DNA of 64,000 nucleotides from Candidatus Rifleibacteriota bacterium (lineage in GTDB: Bacteria > Riflebacteria > Ozemobacteria > Ozemobacterales > Ozemobacteraceae), in the NCBI GenBank assembly GCA_029564115.1, contig JAKQQP010000606.1:1-64000 (forward strand), in the 5' to 3' direction. Shown piece after piece: positions 8,836-17,410 of this stretch (the stretch's first letter is position 1; each line of letters begins with the position of its first letter). Below the pieces are notes generated by a model. That model was not told the origin of the DNA, searched no databases, and saw only the letters and a list, made by a program, of their open reading frames with translations. Position numbers and translations under genes: made by a program.

Positions 8836-11493
8836 ATGCAAAGTATTCTGATGCACCTGGCCTCGACCTGGAAAAATCTTCGCATTCATGCTTTTACGGC
8901 ACTGGCAGCAATTTTTATCGTCAGGCTGTTCAGCGTTGCGATAAACCTTAAAACTCATATTGGCGAGCTCTGGCGCCCCAGACTAGAAGAGCTTGGGCTG
9001 GAAGCCTTGCTGATTCCGGCTGTTCTGCTGCCGGTTCTGCTTTTGCTGCAGCGCAGTTTCAGCAGGCTGCCCGGCACGCTGCAGTGGCGTTACCTGCTTT
9101 TTCATGCCTGGTGCTACCTTCTGACCGCCATGAACAGTAACACGATCAACAAGCGCTCGTATCTCTACCATTTGTTCGACGGGCAACTCGATTTTGAAGG
9201 GATCTCCAACCTTCTGGTTCTCGACAGCTTTTTCGAAGCACCGGCTATTTTCTGGGGCCTGTGTTTTTTTGGTATTTCTTACCATCTGGCGAAAAAGTTC
9301 TGCAAAATTGCATGGCTGCCAGTTTTATGGCTATTGCCGTTCGCTCTTGTCGACTTCAATCAGAGCAATCTGATGGCGGTGTTCTTCATTGCGTCTTCAG
9401 TTGCGGCAATAACTTGCTCTCACTGCAATAACGGCGAATCAGCAAGAAATCTGCACCTGATACAAGGCGGCCTTTTTGCGCTGATTCTCTTTTATCTGAA
9501 CCACAGCCCGATAATTTACCGGGCAACGTGGCTGACCGGGCTGATTCTTTTTCCGGCAGTGTGGGTTGCAGGGTACTGGCTGATAAGAGAGTATGAAAGC
9601 AGTAAAAACAGCGCCGCCATCTCGATGACCTGGCTGATATCCTTTTTGTCCGGGGCAGTATTGAGCCAGATCATCAACAACGCCCCTCTTGGCAACAGTC
9701 TTTTCAACTTCTGGTTTTTGTTCGCCTCATTTAATTTCGCAGCCGGGGGCATAGTTGTCGTTGCTGTCTGTATTGGCATATCCTGCCTTGCCGGCCGGAT
9801 CGACCGACGTCTGCAAAACCCCGTCTTCGCAATGACCTCGTTCATCGCTATCGTTTTTTATCTGGCAGACGCCATTCTTTTGTCAGAGAATGGCATGCGT
9901 ATCAGTTTTGCAGCCATCGACTGGGTCTGGGGCCTGCAAGACTTCAGCAGTATCTTTAAAACCGCAGTCTCGGTAATCGATGTACGAACTATTCTTTTCG
10001 CGGCAATGATCCCCATACCTGTCATGCTATCGGCACGTTCCGCCAGGGCAAGAGAATCCGGGGGAAAGCGGATTTTTTCAGGGTCTTTCATCTATCTGAT
10101 CATTACAGCGATGGTATCGCTTTCGGGCTATGAGATTCTCTCAGAACACCCCCACATTCTCCAGGATTCATGCAGAACCTTCATCGCTTCTTTGCCCGCA
10201 CCAGCCTTTCTTGCACCGGAAAAGCCGTCTTTAGAAGAACTGATCGAAGGTTTCAGCAAAAGTAACGTTGCAATATTCAACAGAGCTCAGCCACAAAAAC
10301 CTGACAACAGCAGTCACCCGAACATCGTACTGATAATGCTCGAATCAACGCATACCAGGTATCTTTCGTTGTTTGGGCACCATGAACAAACATGGCCTGA
10401 AATGGAGCAGCTAAAAGAAAGAATGGAAATTTTTCCCTTCTTTTTCGCTAATTTTCCAGAATCTTCGAATGCGGATTTTTCAGTGATGAGCGGCCTTTAT
10501 CCGCCGGATTTCCTGTTGTTACGACAAAAACCAGAATTCAACCGGCCCACCCTCATAGAAAGGTTGAAAAATAAAGGTTACGAGTGCTCGATGTTCTTTT
10601 CCGGTTTCATCGGCGATACGGGCCTTGCTTCATTTTATCAGCCACGCAGACTTGCAAGGTTATACGATGCCGTTTCCCTGCCTGATTCGAAGCGTGATGA
10701 TGGTTGGGTATGGGGAATCAAAGAGCATGTTATGGTCGAAAGAATCGGCGACCTGCTGCAGCAAAAGTCTGCAGATCGGCAAAAACCATTTTTCGTTTAT
10801 TATCGCATGATTTTCCCGCATTCTCCCTTTGACCGCGTAACCGACGATCAGCCACATTTTTCAGAAGAGGATTATTTTGAAGGCAGCTGGCTGGGCCGCT
10901 ACAAAAATTGCCTTCTTTACCAGGACAAACAGATCGCAAAAATCATCAAAAAACTCGCTGAAACAGGTCTCGAAAAAAACACCCTGGTCGTGATAGTCGG
11001 TGACCATGGAACAATGCTCGGAGAAAATGGCCTGCACGGTCATGGCTGGAACCTGGAACCTTCTCTGGTAAACGTGCCTCTGATAATCATTCGCCCTGAG
11101 GCGACGGGGTTTGTAAAAAATTACCGCCCCGGCTGCCACGCCGACGTGCTGCCCTCTGTTCTGGCCCTTGCCGGCATTGATGACAACACAAGCTTTGTAC
11201 AGGGAACGAATCTGTTTACCCCCGAAACGGCGAGCAGAAGCATTTTCATTTCGTCACTCGAGCATCGAGCCATCATTGAAGACAATCACTACTTCCACTT
11301 TCCCATCAAGAACTCTGCCGACGCCATGGTTTACGAGCTTTGCAGCGACAACGACACGGCGGCGATCAGGCAACTGACCGCGTGGCCGGCAGAAGATCTC
11401 TGGGCAAAATACCATCGAACCAGGCAATTTTTAAAGCTGCAAAAGCAATTTTTAAGCAACATCGACCACTATGCCCGCCAAAGCAATTTTTAA
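8836..11493 (+). CDS. LtaS-like membrane sulfatase / phosphoglycerol transferase family protein (copy 2)
   Basis: A tandem paralogue of the preceding gene with the same length (885 residues) and architecture: polytopic N-terminal half to about 440, then the sulfatase-fold domain starting at NIVLIMLEST near 495. It shares the nearly invariant blocks FFFANFPESSNADF, CSMFFSGF, YRMIFPHSPF and DHGTMLGENG with copy 1, while the membrane half has diverged much more. This suggests one chemistry on two acceptors or under two conditions (inference). Both catalytic domains look intact. No terminator is visible between the two copies, so co-expression is likely. Confidence 0.8.
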   Translation: MQSILMHLASTWKNLRIHAFTALAAIFIVRLFSVAINLKTHIGELWRPRLEELGLEALLIPAVLLPVLLLLQRSFSRLPGTLQWRYLLFHAWCYLLTAMNSNTINKRSYLYHLFDGQLDFEGISNLLVLDSFFEAPAIFWGLCFFGISYHLAKKFCKIAWLPVLWLLPFALVDFNQSNLMAVFFIASSVAAITCSHCNNGESARNLHLIQGGLFALILFYLNHSPIIYRATWLTGLILFPAVWVAGYWLIREYESSKNSAAISMTWLISFLSGAVLSQIINNAPLGNSLFNFWFLFASFNFAAGGIVVVAVCIGISCLAGRIDRRLQNPVFAMTSFIAIVFYLADAILLSENGMRISFAAIDWVWGLQDFSSIFKTAVSVIDVRTILFAAMIPIPVMLSARSARARESGGKRIFSGSFIYLIITAMVSLSGYEILSEHPHILQDSCRTFIASLPAPAFLAPEKPSLEELIEGFSKSNVAIFNRAQPQKPDNSSHPNIVLIMLESTHTRYLSLFGHHEQTWPEMEQLKERMEIFPFFFANFPESSNADFSVMSGLYPPDFLLLRQKPEFNRPTLIERLKNKGYECSMFFSGFIGDTGLASFYQPRRLARLYDAVSLPDSKRDDGWVWGIKEHVMVERIGDLLQQKSADRQKPFFVYYRMIFPHSPFDRVTDDQPHFSEEDYFEGSWLGRYKNCLLYQDKQIAKIIKKLAETGLEKNTLVVIVGDHGTMLGENGLHGHGWNLEPSLVNVPLIIIRPEATGFVKNYRPGCHADVLPSVLALAGIDDNTSFVQGTNLFTPETASRSIFISSLEHRAIIEDNHYFHFPIKNSADAMVYELCSDNDTAAIRQLTAWPAEDLWAKYHRTRQFLKLQKQFLSNIDHYARQSNF

Positions 11494-11616
11494 AAATTCG
11501 CCAGAGCCCACCTACAAGATCTTTGTACACAAACAAGATCACAGCCCGAAAGAAAAAAACCTGCAAATCTTGATCACCAGTTTTTTTCAGCAAGTATTTT
11601 TCACTCAAAGATCGCA

Positions 11617-11645
11617 TTGACAAAACCGATATTTTACTTTAGACT
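11617..11645 (+). promoter_or_regulatory. Sigma-70 type promoter for the major pilin
   Basis: A perfect -35 TTGACA (11617-11622), a 17-base spacer and TAGACT (11640-11645, four of six). Transcription would begin near 11652, leaving a leader of about 43 bases with an AAGGAG site. No sigma-54 motif (TGGCAC-N5-TTGC) is found here, unlike pilA promoters in Pseudomonas. Confidence 0.55.
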
Positions 11646-11694
11646 TAGGTTGACCGAAGTTCTAATTTTATTTTTTTATGCAAGGAGTCTTATC

Positions 11695-12060
11695 ATGAAC
11701 AGAAAAGGTTTCACGTTGATCGAACTTATGATCGTTATCGCTATTATTGGTATTCTGGCCGCTATCGCGATCCCCAACTTCCGCAAAGCCCGTGAACAGG
11801 CCCGTGAAAAAGCATGCTACGCCAACATGAGAGTTATCCTCGGTGCCGTCGAAATGTACAACATGGACAACACCAGCATGATGACTGCTCTCGCCGACGG
11901 CGACGTCAACACTTCAGCCGGTAAGCTCGTAGCAGGCAAGTATCTGAAGAGCCCCGTCAGCAAACCCGAAAAAAGCTGCACCTACTCGGGCAACAACATC
12001 GATGGTACTGGTCTGATCGCCTGCAGCATTCACGGCACTATCGAAGGCGAAGGCAACTGA
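11695..12060 (+). CDS. Type IV major pilin / prepilin-type protein
   Basis: The 121-residue product has a class III prepilin leader: MNRKG is cleaved before FTLIELMIV, with Glu at mature position 5, followed by a hydrophobic alpha-1 spine (IVIAIIGILAAIAIPNF). The small globular domain ends with two cysteines (about 100 and 110) that may form the pilin D-loop disulfide. The open frame extends 26 codons further upstream, but AAGGAG seven bases before this ATG and the leader rule choose this start. It is flanked by its own promoter and a strong terminator, the pattern of a highly expressed pilin. The pilD-like gene follows. Confidence 0.92.
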   Translation: MNRKGFTLIELMIVIAIIGILAAIAIPNFRKAREQAREKACYANMRVILGAVEMYNMDNTSMMTALADGDVNTSAGKLVAGKYLKSPVSKPEKSCTYSGNNIDGTGLIACSIHGTIEGEGN

Positions 12061-12073
12061 TCTTTCGGTTCTC

Positions 12074-12106
12074 AAAAAAGAGCGACGCAAGTCGCTCTTT
12101 TTTTTT
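12074..12106 (+). terminator. Rho-independent terminator after the pilin
   Basis: AAAAAAGAGCGAC pairs with GTCGCTCTTTTTT around a GCAA loop, followed by more T. The canonical hairpin and ten-base T-tract lie 14 bases after the pilin stop. Confidence 0.92.
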
Positions 12107-12166
12107 ACCCTGAATTGTTATAGACTAAAGCTCCATAATTGAAAATATCCGGGGAACAACAGCAAA

Positions 12167-12892
12167 ATGCCGCAGAACGAAGCCATGCACCTGCTACTTA
12201 CATTTTTTTTCACTGTTTTCGGCAGTCTGCTGGGCAGTTTCAGCAACGTCGTAATTTTGCGCATGGCAGGCGGCAAGTCTGTCATTTTCCCGCCCTCTGC
12301 CTGCCCGGTCTGCAATCACCAGTTGCACGCCGGCGACCTTATACCGGTTTTCAGCTGGCTGCTTCTGCGCGGCAAATGCCGTTACTGCAAAGCTCCGATT
12401 TCGTATCAATACCCGCTGGTAGAAGCAACCATCGCAGCAATCGTCGGCCTGAGTTTTTTCAGTAGAAGCTATGGACCGGAGTTTGTCATATTGGCTTCGC
12501 GTATGGTCATCTGGTTCATTGCCAGCGTAATTTTTTTGCGCCAGGAAGTTCGAAAGCCCCAACCATTTTTATGGGCAATTTTTTATTTTTTGGCCCTCGA
12601 TCTCATTGCCGGTAAATACCCGATCATTTACCACAGCGCATTTGCACCGGCCCTTATCGCGTCTTTCATAGCTTTCGTGGCTACTCGCAAAAGCGAAAGT
12701 TACGAGCTGTTCAGCTGGGGCAGTCTCTCTTTTCTTTTTTTACTGAATACTCTGGGGTATTTCTGGGTTTTCGCAGCATTTCCACCGCTGCTTCTCGCGG
12801 TGCTGAACAACCTCGAAAAGACGCGTCAGGCAGCGCGTCTTCTCTTCTTCGTTCTTATGTTGTTCGGTATATTTTTGAAGCTTCTTCCGTAA
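12167..12892 (+). CDS. Divergent prepilin peptidase (PilD-like), catalytic aspartates not found
   Basis: The N-terminal part matches the A24 prepilin peptidase amino-terminal domain: FGSLLGSFSNVVILR (residues 19-33), then ACPVC near 45 and CRYC near 70, the paired CxxC zinc site of dual-function PilD. The rest is hydrophobic, with several membrane spans, as in PilD. I find neither the first catalytic Asp (usually an ID...IPD segment) nor the GxGDxK motif; the only Asp of the C-terminal half that lies in a membrane segment is in ALDLIAGK. At 241 residues it is slightly short. Its place directly behind the major pilin argues for a pilus role. It may use unusual residues, or be a methylase-only or inactive paralogue. 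Confidence 0.75.
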   Translation: MPQNEAMHLLLTFFFTVFGSLLGSFSNVVILRMAGGKSVIFPPSACPVCNHQLHAGDLIPVFSWLLLRGKCRYCKAPISYQYPLVEATIAAIVGLSFFSRSYGPEFVILASRMVIWFIASVIFLRQEVRKPQPFLWAIFYFLALDLIAGKYPIIYHSAFAPALIASFIAFVATRKSESYELFSWGSLSFLFLLNTLGYFWVFAAFPPLLLAVLNNLEKTRQAARLLFFVLMLFGIFLKLLP

Positions 12893-12925
12893 GCCAGGGT
12901 TCGTCGCACCCAAAGCGCAAAGCTG

Positions 12926-14269
12926 TCAGGCAGCGCGGTGACGAATGTAATATTCAGCTTCACGGGCAATGTTCGACTCAGGGGCCAGCTCTGTTATGCG
13001 CCTGAACCTGTCGAGGCTCGCCGGCATCTTTAACTGTCTTTCGAGCTGACCAAGCCGTAGAAGGGTTTCTGGCGTTTCTTTGCCAAGTTCAACCACCCGC
13101 TGCAAAGCTTTCTGCTCTTCGACCGGCTCGTTAAGAGCGGCGTAGACAGATGCCAGGCCGACAAAAACTTCAGCGCAGTTTTCGTTAAGCATCAGTGTTC
13201 TCTGGTATTCTTCGATTGCCTGCCTGAACTGGCCGCGGCGGGCATAAAGATCGCCGAGAATTCTGTGGCCGTCAAGATGGCCGGGAAACTTTTTGAACAA
13301 AGTCAGCAATGCCTTCTCTGCCCTGTCGTAATCTCCCTGTCTGATCAACATTTCGGCAAGTCCGATAAAAAATTCGGCGCGGTCGGCGGCCATTATGGTC
13401 AGCTGGCGATAAACGTCAGCGGCAAGATCGTATTCACACGCGGTTTCGTAAATTTCAGCGAGACATTTTCGGTATGAAACGTTGTTTTCATCAGACTCTA
13501 TGAGCTTTTCCAATAAAACGATCGCGTGGTCGAAGTCTGACATCTTGAAATGGCACTGCGCCATCAGATACATCGAGCGTGCCTGCAGGTCGCCCTTGCG
13601 GCAGGCCATTCTGAAGTGGTTGACGGCCATCGCATATTTTTTCTGCCTGAACAGGCAGCCGGCAAGATTGAAATGCGCATCAAAAGCGCCGGGGTTAACG
13701 GCAATAATCTGACGAAAGCACTGCATGGCAGCGGCAAGGTCGCCCTGCCCCATCAAAAGCGTCCCCAGCGAGAAATTGGCAATCTCGAGTTCTGGCCTGA
13801 TGTCGAGAACCTGCCCGTATTGAGCTATGGCACCGTTGATATCGCCGTAGCGCTTCAACTGTTCTGCAAGCGCCAGACGAATTTCTGTTTTTTCGGGGGC
13901 GGCATTGGCGGCACGCATCATAAAAGAAATCTGCTGCCCATGATCGCCCATCTTCTCATACATTTTTGAATAAGCTATGAACGCCGGAACAAAACCAGGT
14001 TTCAGAGCCAGAGCACGTTCAAGATAGAACATGGCATCGTGATAAGCGGAATTTCTGACAAGGCATCCGGCCAGCTCGACCATTACAGGAACGCAATCAG
14101 GGCTGATTTTCAGAGCCTTTTCGAGAACCTCTGTCGCCTGCCGAACATCGCCATTACGCACATAAAGACGGGCAAGGCGCAGAAGCAGCTCGACATTATC
14201 GGGGGTTTCCCTGCTCTGAACTTCAAGTTTGCCAAGCAAACCCGTGAGCTCTTTAGGGCTTTCAAGCAT
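12926..14269 (-). CDS. Tetratricopeptide repeat protein
   Basis: The 447 residues are built almost entirely of TPR units (about eleven), recognisable from spaced LG/AL...YE/A..P patterns such as LARLYVRNGDVRQATEVLEK near residues 32-51. It has no signal peptide or membrane span and should be cytoplasmic. TPR stacks are protein-binding scaffolds; the partner is unknown. It is the last gene of the rlmN-PASTA-pseudokinase-rpe operon and starts 20 bases after the rpe stop, which hints at a link with the kinase-like protein (inference). It converges on the pilD-like gene with 33 bases between them and no obvious terminator. Confidence 0.85.
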   Translation of the reverse strand: MLESPKELTGLLGKLEVQSRETPDNVELLLRLARLYVRNGDVRQATEVLEKALKISPDCVPVMVELAGCLVRNSAYHDAMFYLERALALKPGFVPAFIAYSKMYEKMGDHGQQISFMMRAANAAPEKTEIRLALAEQLKRYGDINGAIAQYGQVLDIRPELEIANFSLGTLLMGQGDLAAAMQCFRQIIAVNPGAFDAHFNLAGCLFRQKKYAMAVNHFRMACRKGDLQARSMYLMAQCHFKMSDFDHAIVLLEKLIESDENNVSYRKCLAEIYETACEYDLAADVYRQLTIMAADRAEFFIGLAEMLIRQGDYDRAEKALLTLFKKFPGHLDGHRILGDLYARRGQFRQAIEEYQRTLMLNENCAEVFVGLASVYAALNEPVEEQKALQRVVELGKETPETLLRLGQLERQLKMPASLDRFRRITELAPESNIAREAEYYIRHRAA

Positions 14270-14289
14270 GTTATCTGCCTCGATTATCT

Positions 14290-14952
14290 TTATTTTTTGA
14301 GGCTCTGTATTTCTCTGACCAGCGCTTGTTTATCCTCGGCGGCAAAAAAAGCAGAGCCCATAACTAATACATCGGCACCTGCCTCGCAAATTCTTTGCGC
14401 ATTCTGCAAACTAATTCCGCCATCGACCTGAATAAGTGTCGAAAGCCCCCTGGAGTCGATCATATGACGCAACTGGCGAATTTTTTCGACCACTGGCTCG
14501 ATCAGTTTTTGCCCCCCAAAACCAGGGTTTACGGTCATTATCAAGACCTGATCGCACTGATCGAGAACGTATTCAATCTCACAAAGCGGGGTTTGAGGAT
14601 TGAGAGTGATACCTGAAGCCAACCCCATTTCGCGAACGGCTGTAAGATAACGATGGGCGTGGCGGCAGGCTTCGATATGAAAGGTTATTCGGTCAGCACC
14701 GGCATCACGCCAGGCCTCGAGCCAGCGCTCTGGCTGTTCGATCATCAGATGAACGTCGAACGGCAGCGAACTGTGGCGTTTAAAAGCCTTGATTATCGGC
14801 GGGCCAAAAGTCAGATTCGGGACAAAATGGCCATCCATCACATCGACGTGAATCCAGTCGGCACCTGAAGCTTCAATAAGCTGCAGGTCGTCGGCCATTC
14901 TGGCAAAGTCCGCTGAAAGAATCGAAGGGGCAATTAAAGTTTTATGCTTCAT
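14290..14952 (-). CDS. rpe: Ribulose-phosphate 3-epimerase
   Basis: Interconverts ribulose 5-phosphate and xylulose 5-phosphate in the pentose phosphate pathway. The TIM barrel shows every family block: APSILSADF near residue 8, HVDVMDGHFVPN (metal-binding His and the first catalytic Asp), HLMI, MTVNPGFGGQ (phosphate-binding) and VDGGI (second catalytic Asp). At 220 residues it is typical. It starts ten bases after the pseudokinase stop. An rpe gene downstream of rlmN and a PrkC-type kinase is a conserved order in Firmicutes. Confidence 0.95.
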   Translation of the reverse strand: MKHKTLIAPSILSADFARMADDLQLIEASGADWIHVDVMDGHFVPNLTFGPPIIKAFKRHSSLPFDVHLMIEQPERWLEAWRDAGADRITFHIEACRHAHRYLTAVREMGLASGITLNPQTPLCEIEYVLDQCDQVLIMTVNPGFGGQKLIEPVVEKIRQLRHMIDSRGLSTLIQVDGGISLQNAQRICEAGADVLVMGSAFFAAEDKQALVREIQSLKK

Positions 14953-14961
14953 GACCGCAGT

Positions 14962-16194
14962 TTACCAGAACAAAACCAGAAAAACCATCACAACCAGGCT
15001 TATTCCCATGAACAATACAGGGCTTTTAAACCAATGACGCTCTTCAGAGGCTTTCCAGGCATCGTCATTGGCAGGCCGTTCAAGTGAGGGCTTTACCAGT
15101 CTGAGATGTTTTCTGGCGCGGGCGGCTGTATCTTTTGCGGGCGCTTCGTCACCCGTATTTTCTCTGTCACTGTTATCGACGACCAGGGCCAGGTTACCTT
15201 CGACAGCGGGGCCGGCAAAAACATCCGCAACGGCAACTGTATCCGATGCATCATTCCCGGAATTGGCTGAACCGGCAATTGCCTGCGCGGAAACAGCAAA
15301 CCGACCAGGCGTTGAAGCAACCGCAGAAGCAGCCACGGCATCGCTCATTTTCCCGTTCAGGGCATCGACGACCTGTGAAGCCATTGAAAGTTGTCTGGAA
15401 CGGCTGCGAATATTAGTTTCTCTGATATTACCAGAAAGGTCGGCAAGGGATTTGAGAAATTCTTCATGCGAATTGAACCGTTCTGAAAGATCTCTCGTGA
15501 GAGTCCTGCGAACGAATTCAACAATGCGCGCCAGTTGTTCGGGCGGCATTTCCGGGTGCCTGATCCGCAGCAGCTTCTCTAATTTCATATCCCAGAGCTC
15601 GTTGATGCCGCCGCGCTTACGAATTGGCGATTCCCCGGCCAGCAGTTCGAAGAGCGTTGAACCCAGAAAGAACAGGTCTGAATGAACTCCGGCCCCTTCG
15701 CTGCGTGTTGTGCGCCCGGCGAGTTTGAGGCGCGGGTGGGTGAAAGAAAGAACCGTTATGCGGCCGTCTTCGCGGCGCAAAATGTTTGAAAGCTTTATCG
15801 TTCTGTGTTCGACCTTCTGATCAGCGGCATACTGCAGAACAGATGCCAGATCCTGAACGATTCTGACGCAGTCGTTCAGGGGCAGCTTGTCTTCTTTAAC
15901 CAGCTGATGCAGTTCTTTGCCGCCAACAACCGGCGAAACTACATAAGGACGGTCATCGAACATATCGACGTCGAGCACTTCGGCAATCAACGGGTGCGAA
16001 AGACTGGCGAAAGATTTTATTTCTTCACTGAAGCCGCGGATACGGTCAGAATTGACCGCCATTTCTTCTTTGAGAATTTTTATAACAACCCGTGACCCGG
16101 TCGCGAGTTCGAGGGCCGAAAAAATTTCGTACATGTGGCTTTCAGAAAAAGCCGCCTCGATCTTATACTTTTCATTGATTATTTCGCCGATCAT
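14962..16194 (-). CDS. Membrane-anchored serine/threonine pseudokinase
   Basis: Residues 10-270 follow the Hanks-type kinase fold: a beta-3 lysine in VVIKILKEE, the alpha-C region, and a catalytic loop written HRTIKLSN instead of HRDLKPxN. The activation-segment DFG is replaced (VLSFTHP). Both catalytic aspartates are therefore missing, while the ATP-anchoring Lys and the loop Asn remain. A low-complexity Ala/Val/Asp-rich linker (about 275-375) leads to one C-terminal transmembrane helix (about 392-410). GGAGG six bases before the ATG fixes the start. The gene upstream encodes a separate PASTA protein, so this looks like PrkC split into two polypeptides with a dead kinase. Residual activity cannot be excluded. 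Confidence 0.82.
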   Translation of the reverse strand: MIGEIINEKYKIEAAFSESHMYEIFSALELATGSRVVIKILKEEMAVNSDRIRGFSEEIKSFASLSHPLIAEVLDVDMFDDRPYVVSPVVGGKELHQLVKEDKLPLNDCVRIVQDLASVLQYAADQKVEHRTIKLSNILRREDGRITVLSFTHPRLKLAGRTTRSEGAGVHSDLFFLGSTLFELLAGESPIRKRGGINELWDMKLEKLLRIRHPEMPPEQLARIVEFVRRTLTRDLSERFNSHEEFLKSLADLSGNIRETNIRSRSRQLSMASQVVDALNGKMSDAVAASAVASTPGRFAVSAQAIAGSANSGNDASDTVAVADVFAGPAVEGNLALVVDNSDRENTGDEAPAKDTAARARKHLRLVKPSLERPANDDAWKASEERHWFKSPVLFMGISLVVMVFLVLFW

Positions 16195-16222
16195 TTATGC
16201 CTCCAGAACGGGTTTGCCACAG

Positions 16223-17410
16223 TCATGGCTCAACTCTGCGTTCCTCTACCGGAACGTCATTAATATAAATCTGTATTCTACTATTCGGCACAACAGGTAC
16301 CTTTACCTTAACAAGTTCTAAAGGTTTGTGAGCACCGGCGTAAATCTGCTGTCTGCCATCGGCTTTTATGTGAATGAATTTCACTTCTTTCGGCATAAAA
16401 CCGTCGGGCATGACAAAGCTCATCTCTTTTTCAGCCACGGGTGCCACAACTTTGGGAGGCGGCTGAACCGCTGCAACCGCCTCGATCTCACGTTCATCGG
16501 CCACAGCTATTTTGGGCGGAGCAGGTGTTGCTACGATATCTGCAGGGGTAACGGTCGGGGCCGACGGGGCAACAGGCTTTACTTCTGCTGGGCGCGGCAA
16601 ATCAAGACTGGAAAAAACCTCGAACTTTTTCAGATCTGCTGGCGTTGCAGTGCCCTCGTCGCTTCCGGATGAAACGAGCAGACTGACGACTTCACCGCGG
16701 CGCAGCTGTGAATATGGCGACGGGCTTGTTGAAATAATCTGAAACTTCTCCCGACCAGCGTCAGGCCGTGAATAGATTCGGCCGAAGTTCAGCCCCCAGG
16801 CTTTCAGTCGGCTTTTGGCCTCTTCGAGCGACACGCCGGCCAGATTGGGCAGCACCAGAACCTCGGGGCGTCTGCCAAGGCTGATGAGCAAATCAACATC
16901 TTTATTTACCCCGTATTCTTCAGATGGCAGTGGCGACTGGCCAACCACGCGATCCGGGGCAATTTTATCAGAAAAGATATAAGCTCGGTCACCTACCGCA
17001 AGCTGAGCATTCATGAGAGCCACATCGACTTCACGCAGGCTGTTACCAATGAGTTCAGGGACATTGACCTTCTGCAGACCCAGCGAAATTGACAGCAACA
17101 CCTGTTTACCGGGCTTCACGACAGTTCCCGGTTCGGGAAACTGGGCAATTACATGGTCTTTGGCATATCGATCGTCAAATTTTTCGTCGCGGCGAACGAC
17201 TTCAAGACCGGTCGGCTTCGTTTTCATCACTTCAACAATATGTTTGCCGCGAAAGTCGGGCACAATAACTGTGCCGCCGCGGTTGAAAAACTCGTTGAGC
17301 TTGTTATAAGCAAAGTAAACGCCACCAATCAGAACCGCTATCAAAATCGACATGAGAAATGTCATTTTAATGAGGATCGACAGACACGAATCACTTTTTT
17401 TCCTGGTCAT
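16223..17410 (-). CDS. Membrane-anchored PASTA-domain protein
   Basis: A short basic cytoplasmic head and one transmembrane helix (about residues 13-35) are followed by three PASTA units (about 46-112, 113-185 and 186-255). These are recognisable from VPDFRGK, VPELIGNSL and LPNLAGVSLEEA starts and QSP/PSP-type ends. A Pro/Val/Ala-rich stretch and a C-terminal region of about 50 residues of unknown fold follow. PASTA domains bind muropeptides or unlinked peptidoglycan, so this is a plausible wall sensor. The ATG at 17410 has AGGA seven bases upstream and overlaps the rlmN end by 20 bases; a TTG at 17425 is an alternative. It carries no kinase domain, which is in the next gene. Confidence 0.87.
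   Translation of the reverse strand: MTRKKSDSCLSILIKMTFLMSILIAVLIGGVYFAYNKLNEFFNRGGTVIVPDFRGKHIVEVMKTKPTGLEVVRRDEKFDDRYAKDHVIAQFPEPGTVVKPGKQVLLSISLGLQKVNVPELIGNSLREVDVALMNAQLAVGDRAYIFSDKIAPDRVVGQSPLPSEEYGVNKDVDLLISLGRRPEVLVLPNLAGVSLEEAKSRLKAWGLNFGRIYSRPDAGREKFQIISTSPSPYSQLRRGEVVSLLVSSGSDEGTATPADLKKFEVFSSLDLPRPAEVKPVAPSAPTVTPADIVATPAPPKIAVADEREIEAVAAVQPPPKVVAPVAEKEMSFVMPDGFMPKEVKFIHIKADGRQQIYAGAHKPLELVKVKVPVVPNSRIQIYINDVPVEERRVEP

Noticed and set aside
11494..11694. Sigma-54 promoter for the major pilin
   Set aside because: No TGGCAC-N5-TTGC match on the plus strand in this stretch; a TTGACA promoter fits instead.
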